Shown piece by piece: positions 33,936 to 41,576 of a stretch of DNA of 64,000 bases; positions within the stretch are counted from its first letter, which is position 1; every line of letters starts with the position of its first letter. The notes beneath the pieces were generated by a model that was given only the letters and a program-made list of their open reading frames with translations, searched no databases and was not told where the DNA came from. The translations under genes and the position numbers were made by a program. Location: NCBI GenBank assembly GCA_963620035.1, contig CAVEXN010000005.1, forward strand, positions 1 through 64,000, given 5' to 3'. The DNA comes from F23-D06 sp963620035 (lineage in GTDB: Bacteria; Bacteroidota; Bacteroidia; Bacteroidales; WCHB1-69).

Positions 33936-36698
33936 ATGGACTACAACTATCGTGAAATTGAAGCCAAATGGCAAAAGAGATGGAAAGACGCTAAAATCTA
34001 CAAAACTGAAATTGACCGTTCCAGGCCCAAATATTATGTGTTGGATATGTTTCCTTATCCCTCAGGGGCAGGTCTTCATGTGGGACATCCGCTCGGATAT
34101 ATAGCCTCGGACATATATTCGCGTTACAAACGCCAGAAAGGATTTAATGTGCTGCATCCGATGGGCTATGACGCCTTTGGTCTGCCGGCCGAACAATATG
34201 CCATCCAGACCGGACAACATCCGTCCGTCACAACGGAAATCAATGCGAAACGCTATCGCGAACAACTCGACAAGATAGGTTTTTGCTACGACTGGGACAG
34301 GGAGTTCAAGACTTGCGACCCCGAATACTACAAATGGACACAATGGACGTTCATACAACTCTTCAACAGTTATTATTGTTATCAGGCAGACCAGGCACGT
34401 CCTATTGAGGAACTGAAGGAGGTGTTTTCCAAACAAGGCACGCAAGGTCTTGACGTTGCCTGCACGGTGCCGATGACGTTTACGGCTGCAGAGTGGAACG
34501 GCATGAGCGAGACGGAACAGCAGACCATGCTGATGAACTACAGACTTGCCTACTTGGCAGACAGCTGGGTGAACTGGTGCGCAGGACTTGGCACGGTGTT
34601 GGCCAACGACGAAGTCGTGAACGGACTGTCGGTGCGCGGCGGCTATCCGGTAGAACGCAAACTGATGAAGCAGTGGATACTGCGGGTGTCGGCATACGCT
34701 GAAAGGCTGCTCAAGGGTCTCGAGAATGTGGACTGGACGGACTCCCTGAAAGAGATACAACGCAATTGGATAGGACGCAGCGAAGGAGCGCTCATCCGCT
34801 TCGGCATTGCCGGACACGACGGACAAACCATCGACATCTTCACCACCCGCCCGGACACGATATTCGGAGTCTCTTTCATGACACTCTGTCCGGAGCACGG
34901 GTTGATACAACAGTTGACTACGCCCGAACAGCGCGACGAGGTGTCGGCGTATGTGAAATGGGCGCGAAACCGATCTGAGACGGAACGGCAGAGTGACGGG
35001 CATAAGGTTACCGGCGTGTTCACGGGTTCGTATGCTGTGAATCCTTTCACCGGAGAAAAAGTTCCGGTATGGGTATCGGCATACGTGCTGCAGGGATACG
35101 GCACTGGCGCCCTGATGGCTGTTCCCGCCCACGACAGTCGCGACTATGCCTTTGCCAAGCATTTCAACCTCCCCATACGGCAGGTCGTAGCAGGTGGCGA
35201 CATCTCCCAGGAGGCATTCGAAACCAAAGAGGGCACCTGCATCAATTCCGGTTTTCTGGACGGAATGACCGTCAAAGAGGCCGGCAAGGCTGTCGTCAGC
35301 AAGGTTAAGGAAATGGGCATAGGCTACGGCACCGTGAACTACCGGCTCCGCGACGCTATCTTCAGCCGCCAGCGCTATTGGGGCGAACCTTTCCCCGTGT
35401 ATTACAAAGACGGCTTGCCCTATACCATCCCCGAAGACGAACTGCCTGTGACGTTGCCTGAAATCGACCGGTTTCAGCCGACAGAGACTGGCGAGCCGCC
35501 ACTGGCCCGCGCCAAAGACTGGACCTACAAAGGTTATCGGATGGAATACAACACAATGCCCGGATTCGCCGGCTCGTCAGGATATTACTTGCGCTATATG
35601 GACCCGCATAACGACAAGGCCTACTTTTCGCAAGAAGCCGTCCGGTATTGGCGCAATGTCGACTTGTACGTGGGAGGTGCAGAACATGCTACAGGACACC
35701 TCATCTATTCCAGATTCTGGAACAAGTTTCTGTTTGATATTGGTTTGAGTTGCGAGGAGGAACCTTTCAGGAAACTCATCAACCAGGGCATGATACAGGG
35801 ACGCTCCAATTTCGTCTATCGCATTGTCGGCACTGACAGGTACGTCTCATACGGACTGAAAAACAAATACGACGTCACCCCTATCCATGTGGATGTCAAT
35901 TTAGTACACAATGATATATTAGACACGGTGGCATTCAGGAAGTGGATGCCCGATTTTGCAGATGCGGAATTCGAGTTGGAAAACGGCCAGTATGTCTGCG
36001 GCTGGGAGGTGGAAAAGATGTCAAAGTCTAAATATAATGTGCAGAATCCGGACGACCTTATCGAAAAGTACGGGGCCGACACGTTGCGGATGTACGAGAT
36101 GTTCCTCGGTCCTGTTGAGATGGCCAAGCCTTGGGACACCAATGGCATTGAGGGAGTGGCGCGCTTTATCCGCAAGTTCTGGAAACTCTTTACCGGCAAA
36201 AACGGCGAATGGTGCATATCGGAGGAGGAGCCTTCGCGCGAGGAGTACAAGGTTTTGCATAAGACCATCAAGAAAATTGAGGAGGACAACGAAAAGTTCT
36301 CTTTCAACACTGCTGTCAGCGCCTTTATGATCTGCACGAACGAGTTGACGGAACTGCGTTGTTGCAAGCGTAAGATTATAGAGCCGCTCTGCGTGCTTTT
36401 GTCGGCATACGCACCTCATGTCACCGAAGAACTTTGGTCGCTCTTAGGTCACGACACCTCCGTGCTGCTGGCTGATTTCCCGACGTATGATGAGGCTTAT
36501 CTGCACGAAACGGAGTTCACGTATCCTGTTTCCATAAACGGCAAGATGAGGCTCAAACTCTCGTTTCCTATGGATGCCGTTGCCGCTGACGTGGAACCGG
36601 TGCTGCTTGCCCATCCTGAGGTGCAGCGTTGGCTCAACGGCGCACCTCCCAAGAAAATAGTATTTGTCCCTAAGCGCATCATCAACATCGTCTGTTGA
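33936..36698 (+). CDS. leuS: Leucine--tRNA ligase
   Basis: 920 residues, class I synthetase. The HIGH motif appears as HVGHPLGY (residues 49-56) after MFPYPSGAGL, and KMSKSKYN is near residue 700. The editing domain (about 215-420) has the FTTRPDTIFGVSF signature that hydrolyses mischarged tRNA. Family-typical blocks NVLHPMGYDAFGLPAEQYA and GYGTGALMAVPAHD are present. It charges tRNA-Leu in the cytosol. The gene starts 45 bp after the giant protein gene and is followed after 19 bp by a flippase. No mutation is seen. Confidence 0.97.
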   Translation: MDYNYREIEAKWQKRWKDAKIYKTEIDRSRPKYYVLDMFPYPSGAGLHVGHPLGYIASDIYSRYKRQKGFNVLHPMGYDAFGLPAEQYAIQTGQHPSVTTEINAKRYREQLDKIGFCYDWDREFKTCDPEYYKWTQWTFIQLFNSYYCYQADQARPIEELKEVFSKQGTQGLDVACTVPMTFTAAEWNGMSETEQQTMLMNYRLAYLADSWVNWCAGLGTVLANDEVVNGLSVRGGYPVERKLMKQWILRVSAYAERLLKGLENVDWTDSLKEIQRNWIGRSEGALIRFGIAGHDGQTIDIFTTRPDTIFGVSFMTLCPEHGLIQQLTTPEQRDEVSAYVKWARNRSETERQSDGHKVTGVFTGSYAVNPFTGEKVPVWVSAYVLQGYGTGALMAVPAHDSRDYAFAKHFNLPIRQVVAGGDISQEAFETKEGTCINSGFLDGMTVKEAGKAVVSKVKEMGIGYGTVNYRLRDAIFSRQRYWGEPFPVYYKDGLPYTIPEDELPVTLPEIDRFQPTETGEPPLARAKDWTYKGYRMEYNTMPGFAGSSGYYLRYMDPHNDKAYFSQEAVRYWRNVDLYVGGAEHATGHLIYSRFWNKFLFDIGLSCEEEPFRKLINQGMIQGRSNFVYRIVGTDRYVSYGLKNKYDVTPIHVDVNLVHNDILDTVAFRKWMPDFADAEFELENGQYVCGWEVEKMSKSKYNVQNPDDLIEKYGADTLRMYEMFLGPVEMAKPWDTNGIEGVARFIRKFWKLFTGKNGEWCISEEEPSREEYKVLHKTIKKIEEDNEKFSFNTAVSAFMICTNELTELRCCKRKIIEPLCVLLSAYAPHVTEELWSLLGHDTSVLLADFPTYDEAYLHETEFTYPVSINGKMRLKLSFPMDAVAADVEPVLLAHPEVQRWLNGAPPKKIVFVPKRIINIVC

Positions 36699-36717
36699 CC
36701 ATGCGCCGGCATAATAT

Positions 36718-38187
36718 ATGAAACAGAAAGACTTTGTCTTTAACCTTTGCATCCTCCTGTTCCTGAATCTGCTGATCAAGCCGTTCTGGCTGTTCGGTAT
36801 CGATATCGGGGTGCAGAACAGGGTAGGTGCGGCCGATTACGGCATGTATTTTGCTCTGTTCAATTTCACCTACCTTTTCAATATGCTGCTCGACATGGGC
36901 ACCACTAACTATAACAACTGCAGTGTTGCCCGTCAGGCGCAACTGCAGGAGAAGCAGTTGTCGGGCATTGTCACCCTGCGGTTTCTGCTCGGGGCGGTCT
37001 ATATGATTGTCGTGTTTGCGTTTGCATTGGTCGTGGGGTATCGGGGTCTACAGTTGAAATTGCTCTTCTGGACGGCCATGAACCAGTTCCTGAACGCCTT
37101 TATGCTGTACTTGCGCTCGAATGTCTCGGCGCTTATGATGTTCAAGACCGACAGTGTGCTGTCGGTGCTGGACCGCTTGCTGATGATATTGTTTTGCGGC
37201 ATCCTGCTGTGGGGCAATGTCTTGAAACAGCCGTTCCGCATCGAATGGTTCGTTTATTGCCAAACGGCGGCGTACGTGCTGGCCATACTTGCGGCATCGC
37301 TTATCGTTTTGTCCTGCACTCGTTTCCGCCGGCTTTGCTGGGACTGTACCTTTTTCAAAATAGTATTGCGCAGCAGTCTGCCGTTCGCCACGCTCACGTT
37401 GCTGATGTCGTGCTATTACCGTATCGATTCGGTTATGATAGAGCGGATGTTGCCTGAAAATGCAGCCGCAGTGCAGGCGGGCGTCTATGCTTCTGCATTC
37501 CGGCTGCTTGATGCCTTGGTGATGGTGGCGTATCTCTTCTCTGTCATATTGTTGCCGTTGTTTTCCAGGATGATAGCCCGAAAAGAGAAACTGATTCCTA
37601 CAATCAGGACCTCCTTTTCTTTGCTCTTTGTGTTCTGTTGCAGTGCAGTCACGATACTGTTTGCCTACCGTCAGCCGCTCATAGAGCTGCTCTATCATAG
37701 TCATATTGAGGATGGTGTGCAGGTGTTCTCCGTATTGCTTTTCAGCATTGTGCCCATATCTTTCATCTATCTTTTCGGCACATTGTTGACTGCAAACGGC
37801 AATATGAAAGCGCTGAACATTACCGCGGCAGTCGGTATCGCGGTGAACGTAGGCATCAACCTGCTGCTCATTCCGAGAATTGAGGCGTGCGGCGCTGCCG
37901 TGGCGAGCTTATGTACGCAGTTGGTCGTATGTATTGTAGAGACAGTGCTTGCAGTCAAGGCGTTGAGATTGCCGATCCGGACGTTGCCGTGGCTGTCGTG
38001 CGGACTGTTTGCGGTGCTGCTGGCAGTTGTGACGGCCGTGTGCCATCGATTCCTGCATTGCCACGTTCTCGTATCTCTTGCTTTGCTGGCGGCTGTGGCA
38101 TTGGGTGTCGGTTTTGCGACCAAGTTGATACAGCTCAAGCAAATGCGCGACTTTGAACGCGAGGGGGCTACTGAGTTTAGAGTTTAG
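36718..38187 (+). CDS. Polysaccharide/lipid flippase (Wzx/MATE-like, MOP superfamily)
   Basis: 489 residues with about 14 membrane helices and the MOP-superfamily layout: KDFVFNLCILLFLNLLIKPF first helix, a conserved GAADYGMYFALFN-like loop (residues about 37-48) and AAAVQAGVYASAFRLLDALV near the middle. Members flip lipid-linked oligosaccharides or similar lipids across the inner membrane. It begins 20 bp after leuS and probably shares its transcript. Nothing close by tells which glycan it moves. Its stop is 37 bp before a large palindrome that is the minus-strand tRNA terminator. Confidence 0.82.
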   Translation: MKQKDFVFNLCILLFLNLLIKPFWLFGIDIGVQNRVGAADYGMYFALFNFTYLFNMLLDMGTTNYNNCSVARQAQLQEKQLSGIVTLRFLLGAVYMIVVFAFALVVGYRGLQLKLLFWTAMNQFLNAFMLYLRSNVSALMMFKTDSVLSVLDRLLMILFCGILLWGNVLKQPFRIEWFVYCQTAAYVLAILAASLIVLSCTRFRRLCWDCTFFKIVLRSSLPFATLTLLMSCYYRIDSVMIERMLPENAAAVQAGVYASAFRLLDALVMVAYLFSVILLPLFSRMIARKEKLIPTIRTSFSLLFVFCCSAVTILFAYRQPLIELLYHSHIEDGVQVFSVLLFSIVPISFIYLFGTLLTANGNMKALNITAAVGIAVNVGINLLLIPRIEACGAAVASLCTQLVVCIVETVLAVKALRLPIRTLPWLSCGLFAVLLAVVTAVCHRFLHCHVLVSLALLAAVALGVGFATKLIQLKQMRDFEREGATEFRV

Positions 38188-38219
38188 AACTTAGATGGAA
38201 AGAAATTGCGGGGCAGCAA

Positions 38220-38263
38220 TAAAAAGCAAGGCGCTTTCAATTCTGAATTGAAAGCGCCTTGCT
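38220..38263 (-). terminator. Intrinsic terminator after tRNA-Val copy 1 (minus), long palindrome
   Basis: AGCAAGGCGCTTTCAATTC (38225-38243) and GAATTGAAAGCGCCTTGCT (38245-38263) are perfectly complementary. On the minus strand the stem is followed by TTTTTAT, a normal terminator for the tRNA. The plus side has no T run, so it is a weaker terminator for the flippase. Confidence 0.88.
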
Positions 38264-38272
38264 CCCTGAATG

Positions 38273-38347
38273 TGATCTGTACAAGATTTGAACTTGTGAC
38301 CTCTTGCCTGTCAAGCAAGCGCTCTAAACCAACTGAGCTAACAGATC
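38273..38347 (-). tRNA. tRNA-Val (GAC anticodon), copy 1
   Basis: 75 nt. Acceptor GATCTGT/ACAGATC, anticodon stem CTTGC/GCAAG with loop TTGACAG (anticodon GAC), T arm with GTTCAAATC. The 3' CCA is not encoded. Identical to the copy at 38385-38459. Confidence 0.96.
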
Positions 38348-38357
38348 AGTTGCAATG

Positions 38358-38379
38358 AAAAACCCCTCGTGTGGAGGGG
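38358..38379 (-). terminator. Intrinsic terminator between the two tRNA-Val genes
   Basis: On the minus strand CCCCTC-CACAC-GAGGGG is followed by TTTTT. It lies 5 bp after the 3' end of copy 2, so each tRNA-Val gene has its own terminator. Confidence 0.8.
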
Positions 38380-38384
38380 ATTGG

Positions 38385-38459
38385 TGATCTGTACAAGATT
38401 TGAACTTGTGACCTCTTGCCTGTCAAGCAAGCGCTCTAAACCAACTGAGCTAACAGATC
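38385..38459 (-). tRNA. tRNA-Val (GAC anticodon), copy 2
   Basis: 75 nt, identical in sequence to copy 1. It reads GUC and GUU codons. It lies 22 bp downstream of tRNA-Ser on the same strand and is probably cleaved from a shared precursor. Confidence 0.96.
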
Positions 38460-38481
38460 GAATGTTAAAGAACATCTTTTG

Positions 38482-38569
38482 CGGAGAGACTGGGATTCGA
38501 ACCCAGGAGGCGCTTTTGGCACCTACACGCTCTCCAGGCGTGCGCCTTCGACCACTCGGCCATCTCTCC
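38482..38569 (-). tRNA. tRNA-Ser (GGA anticodon)
   Basis: 88 nt with the long variable arm of a class II tRNA. Acceptor GGAGAGA/TCTCTCC with G discriminator, anticodon stem CACGC/GCGTG and loop CTGGAGA (anticodon GGA). It reads UCC and UCU. Confidence 0.95.
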
Positions 38570-38620
38570 TTCCCTATCTCAAGGAAACGGTTGCAAAGAT
38601 ACACTTTTTCCGTTATCCAT

Positions 38621-39205
38621 CTACAACAAAAACGATATGGTTTCCTTTTTTTCTATTTCGCTGAAAACAGTCTGTAAATGAGACACTAATACGACCGAAA
38701 GCCGGTTGATGCGCTCTTTCCAAACTTCGAGTGTCACGTCAAGGTTGTCAGAAACGACCTTGTACGACACATATTTTTTGCCGAAATGTGTTGCAATGGA
38801 GAAGAGGGCGGAGGATTCCATATCGAAGCAGTCAACGGTATGTCGCAAGCCGTCAAGATATTCTCCCGTGAACACGAGTGGGGAGACAAAACTGTCGGAA
38901 GAGTAGAGTGTGGCTTTTTTCAACGCTAAATCCGCTGCAGATCCGAGCGAGTCGGGAATCATCTTGTCGGCATTGAATTTGGAACCGGCGGAGAGGATTT
39001 CCCGTACCGACAACAACGTGCCGGGGGCGATATCATAGGCTCCCGCAGAGCCTATGTTGAGAACCATGAAATCCTTGTCGCGATGCCTGTCCATAAAGGA
39101 AAGCATGCTCCGTGTGGCGTTTTCGCGTCCTATTCCGGTAAAGTTCACGATGTCGTGCAAGACGCCGACCTCTTCGGGTACGGCTGCAAAGAGTGCTATG
39201 TTCAT
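38621..39205 (-). CDS. Nucleoside phosphorylase/nucleosidase-family protein (PNP_UDP_1)
   Basis: 194 residues, short for the family. It starts NIALFAAVPEEVGVLHDIV, has the phosphate/ribose loop VLNIGSAGAYDIAPGTLLSV, the purine site VDCFDMESSALFSIATHF (Met-Glu that binds ribose) and VSYKVVSDNLD with the catalytic Asp. It resembles MTA/SAH nucleosidases but lacks some N-terminal elements, so the substrate is open (futalosine or a nucleoside are possible). It follows rnfC by five bases on the minus strand and is probably in the same operon. The tRNAs lie downstream. Confidence 0.75.
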   Translation of the reverse strand: MNIALFAAVPEEVGVLHDIVNFTGIGRENATRSMLSFMDRHRDKDFMVLNIGSAGAYDIAPGTLLSVREILSAGSKFNADKMIPDSLGSAADLALKKATLYSSDSFVSPLVFTGEYLDGLRHTVDCFDMESSALFSIATHFGKKYVSYKVVSDNLDVTLEVWKERINRLSVVLVSHLQTVFSEIEKKETISFLL

Positions 39206-39210
39206 ATCCG

Positions 39211-40623
39211 TTAGGCCTTCCTTGATCGGATGATTGCGCCGGTTTTGGCTTTCCCAACTCTAATCATATCTACAATTGGCCGGTTTGCCGGGCATGAGAA
39301 CGAGCAACTTCCACATTCGATGCAGTTCATGATGCCGAACTTCTCGCAGTCGTCGTAACGTTTCAGGTCCGAATAGGCGTGCAGCAAAAACGGCTGAAGC
39401 CCCATCGGGCAAGCAGCGACGCACTTTCCGCAGCGGATGCAGGGGCTGGCAGGATTGCGCACGCTTTCTTTCGAGTTCATGAACAGAAGGCTGGACATTC
39501 CTTTCACCACATAGCCGTCGAGGTTGGAAATGGCCTTGCCCATCATCGGGCCGCCGGAGATGATCTTGCCGGTGTCTTCCGGGATGCCTACGGCGTCCAG
39601 CACGTCACGAACCGGCGTGCCAAGTCGAAGCCGGAAAATCTTGCATTGCTCTTTCGGCAGTGACTTCCCGGAAATTGTCGTGTAGGCCTGTACAATCGGT
39701 TTGTTTTTCTGAACTGCCTGATAAAGTACATACATCGTTGTGATGTTGTTGACGATGCAGCCGACAGAAATGGGGAGAGCCCCGTTGGGGACGCTGCGTC
39801 CGGTGATGGCCTTGATGAGTTGTTTTTCGGCACCTTGCGGATACTTGATTTTCAAGGGCTGTATCTCGATGTTCGTATATCGCCTGGCTGTTTTCAGCAA
39901 TTTGGCGATGGCTTCTGGCTTGTTGTCTTCGATGCCGATGATGGCCTTGGATGCGCCGGATGCGATAAGGGCAATTTCGATGCCGACCATGCACTGTTCA
40001 GCCCGCTCCAGAATGACGCGGTTGTCGGTGGAAATGTAGGGTTCACATTCCGCGGCGTTCACAATCAGGTATTCGCATTTCTGATCGGGCTTGAGCATAT
40101 ATTTGATATGGGTGGGGAAACATGCGCCGCCAAGACCTACGATGCCGCGATCTTTCATCCTGGCGATGATTTCCTCTTTGTTCAGTTTTATTTCGCAGAT
40201 GATGTCCGGCGTGGTGTCGATGTCCTCCTCCCATTCGTCGCCTTCCCGGTCAATGACGACGGCCGGTTTTTTGTAGCCGCTGATGTCCGCAATCATGTCA
40301 ATGCGGTTCACAGTGCCGGAAATGGGAGCGTGAATGTTGGCGCACATGAATGTCTGCGCCTCCCCGATGAGCTGCCCCACTTTCACCTTGTCGCCTTTTT
40401 TCACAATCGGCGTGGCGGGCGTCCCGAGGTGCTGCCCCATGAAAACCACGGCCTGGTCGGGGAGCGGGAATGTCTCGACATCTGCGGCGTGGGCGAACTT
40501 GTTGGATTCCGGGTGTACTCCGCCGAGTTGGAAAGTCTTGCGTTTCAGTTTCTTGACTATTTTAAGTTCGTTGGCGATGTCTGCTTCGAGTTCTTTGATG
40601 TTTGCTGATTCCATACGGTTCAT
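39211..40623 (-). CDS. rnfC: Electron transport complex subunit RnfC
   Basis: 470 residues. N-terminal GGVHPESNKF and barrel-sandwich IYSG-like motif HLGTPATPIVKKGDKVKVG bind NADH/FMN together with the central domain (GLGGACFPTHIKYML). A SLBB segment is near 270-300. Two ferredoxin-type 4Fe-4S sites close the protein: CIRCGKCVAACPMGLQP and CIECGSCSFSCPANRPI. RnfC is the NADH-oxidising peripheral subunit of the Rnf complex, which couples ferredoxin/NADH electron flow to Na+ or H+ transport. It follows rnfB by 22 bp. The usual rnfDGEA genes are not downstream; a nucleosidase and tRNAs are. The in-frame ATG at 40614 is an alternative start. Confidence 0.95.
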   Translation of the reverse strand: MNRMESANIKELEADIANELKIVKKLKRKTFQLGGVHPESNKFAHAADVETFPLPDQAVVFMGQHLGTPATPIVKKGDKVKVGQLIGEAQTFMCANIHAPISGTVNRIDMIADISGYKKPAVVIDREGDEWEEDIDTTPDIICEIKLNKEEIIARMKDRGIVGLGGACFPTHIKYMLKPDQKCEYLIVNAAECEPYISTDNRVILERAEQCMVGIEIALIASGASKAIIGIEDNKPEAIAKLLKTARRYTNIEIQPLKIKYPQGAEKQLIKAITGRSVPNGALPISVGCIVNNITTMYVLYQAVQKNKPIVQAYTTISGKSLPKEQCKIFRLRLGTPVRDVLDAVGIPEDTGKIISGGPMMGKAISNLDGYVVKGMSSLLFMNSKESVRNPASPCIRCGKCVAACPMGLQPFLLHAYSDLKRYDDCEKFGIMNCIECGSCSFSCPANRPIVDMIRVGKAKTGAIIRSRKA

Positions 40624-40645
40624 GAAATTGTCGGGTTAATATGGT

Positions 40646-41482
40646 TTAGGCTTGTGCGGGTTCTTTGGATGCCGGGAAGTTGACGGCATGGATGGCGCCG
40701 GTAGGACATTCGGCCACGCATTTTCGGCAGGCCTTGCATTTGGTATAGTCGATGTAGGCCAGGTTGTCGGTCACGGTGATGGCCTCGAAAGGACAGACCT
40801 TGGCACACTTTCCGCATCCGATGCACGCCGCGGAGCAGTTCTTGCGGGCGACGGCGCCCTTTTCCTTGTTGTTGCAAGACACAAATACGCGTCGGTTGTT
40901 GCGCCCTTTGTCGCGTATCTCGAGGATTCCGCGCGGACAGGCTCTCGCACAGGCCTTGCAGCCGATACAATGTTCCTCATTTACTTCCGGAAGGTGCGTT
41001 TCGGGGTTTATGTGGATTGCGTCATATTGGCATGCACCCACGCAGTCGCCGCAGCCGAGACAGCCGAAAGGACAGCCGTTTTCACCGGCGAACACGGTGT
41101 TTGCAAAGGCGCACGACCATGCGGAATCGTAGTGGGTCTTTGTCGGGGCGTTCTCGCAGGTGCCGTTGCAGCGCACTACGCATACTTGCGGGTTCCGGAC
41201 TTCTGCCTTGAGCCCTAAAATTTCACCAATCTTGTCGTAGTTGCCGCCCGGACAATAAGCAATGCTAAAGTCCTTGCTTTTCACCATGGCTTCTGCCATG
41301 GCCCGGCAGCCGGCAAAGCCGCAGCCGCCGCAGTTGGCGCCGGGAAGACATGCCTGCACTTCGTCAATGCGCGGATCTTCCTCTACCTTGAAGATTTTCG
41401 ATACATAATGCAGAATGACTGCAGATATGAGCCCGATAAGGCCGATGATAATCGCTGCATAAAGAATGGTTGTTGTTGTCAC
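40646..41482 (-). CDS. rnfB: Electron transport complex subunit RnfB
   Basis: 278 residues. One N-terminal membrane helix (about 5-27) anchors a chain of Fe-S domains: a CLPGANCGGCGFAGC cluster in the DUF/Fe4-S4 domain (residues about 45-60), then 4Fe-4S ferredoxin motifs GCLGCGDCVGACQYDAIHI, CIGCKACARACPRGI, ACIGCGKCAKVCP and CKACRKCVAECPTGA. RnfB passes electrons to ferredoxin in the Rnf complex. It is first in the rnfB-rnfC-nucleosidase operon, with a TATTTTTG promoter element at 41521-41528 on the minus strand. The final 10 residues are Ala/Pro-rich. The frame looks intact. Confidence 0.95.
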   Translation of the reverse strand: MTTTTILYAAIIIGLIGLISAVILHYVSKIFKVEEDPRIDEVQACLPGANCGGCGFAGCRAMAEAMVKSKDFSIAYCPGGNYDKIGEILGLKAEVRNPQVCVVRCNGTCENAPTKTHYDSAWSCAFANTVFAGENGCPFGCLGCGDCVGACQYDAIHINPETHLPEVNEEHCIGCKACARACPRGILEIRDKGRNNRRVFVSCNNKEKGAVARKNCSAACIGCGKCAKVCPFEAITVTDNLAYIDYTKCKACRKCVAECPTGAIHAVNFPASKEPAQA

Positions 41483-41520
41483 TTTCTTCAGTTTAGTTGT
41501 ACTTGTTGAAAATTAAGCGG

Positions 41521-41528
41521 CAAAAATA
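41521..41528 (-). promoter_or_regulatory. -7 promoter element of rnfB operon
   Basis: TATTTTTG followed by CCGC on the minus strand, 38 bp before the rnfB ATG. Confidence 0.65.
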
Positions 41529-41576
41529 GGAAATTTATCAATAGGATGGGCGCGGCATTCCTGCGGTCCTGCGTTT

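Noticed and set aside
34062..35162. 366-codon minus-strand frame
   Set aside because: Antisense to leuS, a complete and well-recognised gene; Arg/Val/His-rich translation without domain.
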